This document shows positions 4,563 to 5,844 of a stretch of 5,844 nucleotides of DNA, piece by piece. Numbering within the stretch: the first letter of the stretch is position 1; the number at the start of each line of letters is the position of its first letter. The stretch comes from Nitrospira sp. (GTDB lineage: Bacteria; Nitrospirota; Nitrospiria; Nitrospirales; Nitrospiraceae), in contig JAAUPT010000130.1 in assembly GCA_012032965.1 (NCBI GenBank), positions 1-5,844 on the forward strand. The letters are read 5' to 3'. The translations under genes and the position numbers were made by a program. The notes under the pieces are model-generated. The model searched no databases, was not told the DNA's origin, and worked only from the letters and a program-made list of their open reading frames with translations.

Positions 4563-5844
4563 CACATGAGACAACCGGTCACGGCGGATGGCTCACGGTG
4601 CAACATCCGGACGATGTGCCACGATTGGCTGAAGCGTGGAAGAGGGCCGTCGAAACAGGCGGCGAGTACGAGGCCGAAACAAGATTCCGGCGCGCTGTCG
4701 ATGGAACCTATCGATGGTTTCGTGTGAGAGGGGCACCGGTGCGGGATGCTGAAGATCGCATTCGGTCATGGGTGGGCACCTGCACGGATATCCATGATCG
4801 CAAGGAAACAGAGATGGCCTTGCGCGAGAGCGAGGAACGATTCGCCAAAGCCTTCCGGACAACCCCACATCCGATAGGGATCACGGAGGTGGCAACCGGT
4901 CGTTGTATCGAGGTGAACGAGGCCTGTTTGCAGCTGTTCGGTTTTCGTCGCGAGGAAGTGATTGGAAACACCACGTTGATGTTGGGCATCTGGCCGAATC
5001 AAGAGGACAGAGAGCGGCTCATCGAGCGTTTGAAAGCCGGCGAGTTGGTACGCAATCTTGAGCTAAGCTTCAAGACAAAATTTGGGGAGTTGCGCCATAT
5101 TCTAGTGTCTTCGGAACTGGCGGAGCTCAGCGGAACGCTCTGTCTAATTACCGTCGGCAACGACATCACCGAGCGCAAGCAGGCGGAAGACAAGGCGTAT
5201 CGTGCGGCAGCCGATCTTGCCGAGGCGCAGCGCATCGCCAAGCTCGGTAGCTGGCGACTCGACATCGCGACCGACCGAATGTGGCTCTCGGACCAACTAT
5301 ATGACGTGTTCAATGTCGATCCGTCGCCGTCAGGGGAAATGTATGAGTTGTTCCTGGCTCGTGTGCACCCTGATGATCGACCGGGGGTTGTACAGGCGAA
5401 TGTCGAGGCGAGAGCGCACGGAAGACCCTTCGACGTGGAATTCAGGATCGTAACGCAGAGCGGTTCGGTCAAGGTGATGCGCGAGGTCGGTTACGCGAAC
5501 AGCGATGCAGCGAACCGGGTTGTCGGCCTCTTTGGAACGGTGCAGGATATCACCGATCGCAAATTGGTTGAGGAGGCGCTGCGCAAAGCCTACGCGCTGC
5601 TCGCGGGGCTGTTCGGCGGGGTCGTCGTGGGGTTGCTCAAGGCGCCCGAGGGTGCGGTGAAGACACTCGATTCCATCCTCGAGCGACTCCACATGCGCCT
5701 GCCGGATCTGATCCCCGCAGTCGGTTATTCTCAGATCCATGGACGACAGATGCTCGGCTTTGGGTTTGAACCCAGTCTTTTGCTGATCGGCGCGGGCATG
5801 ATCGTGGGCGTGCGGGTGTCGCTCTCCATGCTCGGAGCCGCGGC
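4532..5844 (+). CDS. Multi-PAS sensor, C-terminal part, running off the window
   Basis: This frame is open from 4526 to the window edge with no stop codon, and it has no start codon of its own at the break; the first GTG is at 4598. It completes PAS2 (to about 4803, ending TDIHDRK), then encodes PAS3 (4826-5180, SEERFAKAF to DITERKQ) and PAS4 (5219-5563, AQRIAKLGSWRLDI to DITDRK). The first three DITERK-type ends are followed by short linkers into the next PAS. After PAS4 the linker VEEALRKA would normally lead into a HisKA/HATPase or GGDEF module. Instead the frame passes into a hydrophobic stretch from 5591. With the frame restored, the sensor totals about 711 residues to the window edge. 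It is part of the same gene as the upstream half. Output domain and partner are not visible. Confidence 0.8.
5591..5844 (+). other. Hydrophobic segment resembling an internal part of an OPT-family transporter
   Basis: In frame with PAS4, the 84 codons from 5591 encode a membrane-protein-like segment: YALLAGLFGGVVVGLL, an amphipathic stretch (VKTLDSILERLHMRL), then EPSLLLIGAGMIVGVRVSL. The last run resembles, from memory, the mid-protein SPALLGVGYIIGPRVA-type motif of bacterial OPT (oligopeptide transporter) proteins, and the spacing also fits the middle of such a protein. The OPT N-terminal helices are absent and replaced by the PAS array. GC over 5591-5844 is about 64% by hand count, against about 59% over the preceding 250 bases. 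It may be a real fusion, a rearrangement or an assembly chimera. An unrelated multi-TM sensory domain is the main alternative. Confidence 0.45.

Noticed and set aside
5202..5453. Plus-strand open frame inside the PAS4 region
   Set aside because: It is a shadow of the PAS frame, which keeps a continuous PAS fold sequence and DITDRK end motif.

Overview
The window looks like chromosomal DNA of moderate to high GC (about 59% over the last PAS domain) from a Gram-negative-type bacterium. The best guess is Nitrospira or a close relative (Nitrospirota). That guess rests on remembered resemblance of several small proteins to hypothetical families common in Nitrospira genomes: two CxxC...CxxC proteins, a small exported protein with a VKEGTKV-type tail, and a multi-PAS membrane sensor with a short multi-TM N-terminus. 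There is no rRNA, tRNA, CRISPR array, transposase or phage gene.

Layout. Positions 1-136 hold nothing recognisable. Positions 137-786 carry a minus-strand pair of small single-TM proteins joined by a 4-base GTGA overlap. A 22-bp palindrome (835-856) lies just upstream of the pair. Next comes a minus-strand zinc-ribbon-like protein (991-1254). A 582-base divergent intergenic region (1255-1836) holds no convincing gene but contains a hairpin and a CTAGG-N6-CCTAG palindrome. Two plus-strand cell-envelope genes follow: an exported protein (1837-2202) and a TPR lipoprotein (2281-2760). A minus-strand winged-helix/zinc-finger-like protein (2926-3402) converges on the lipoprotein gene, with a strong hairpin between them. 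A second divergent region (3403-3710) contains a second copy of the CTAGG-N6-CCTAG palindrome and a 13-bp tandem duplication.

The rest (3711 to the window end) is one large membrane-anchored sensor gene: about four TM helices, then four PAS domains. It is broken by a one-base frameshift at about 4530-4532. After the fourth PAS domain the reading frame continues, without any kinase or cyclase domain, into a hydrophobic segment resembling an internal piece of an OPT-family oligopeptide transporter. That join is either a genuine rearrangement or an assembly chimera.

The observations most worth following are the shared CTAGG-N6-CCTAG element in two divergent promoter regions, each beside a minus-strand gene for a small CxxC protein; the precisely located frameshift in the PAS gene; and the PAS/OPT junction. 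I do not see a complete, clearly new biological system. Family assignments are from memory and no search was run.
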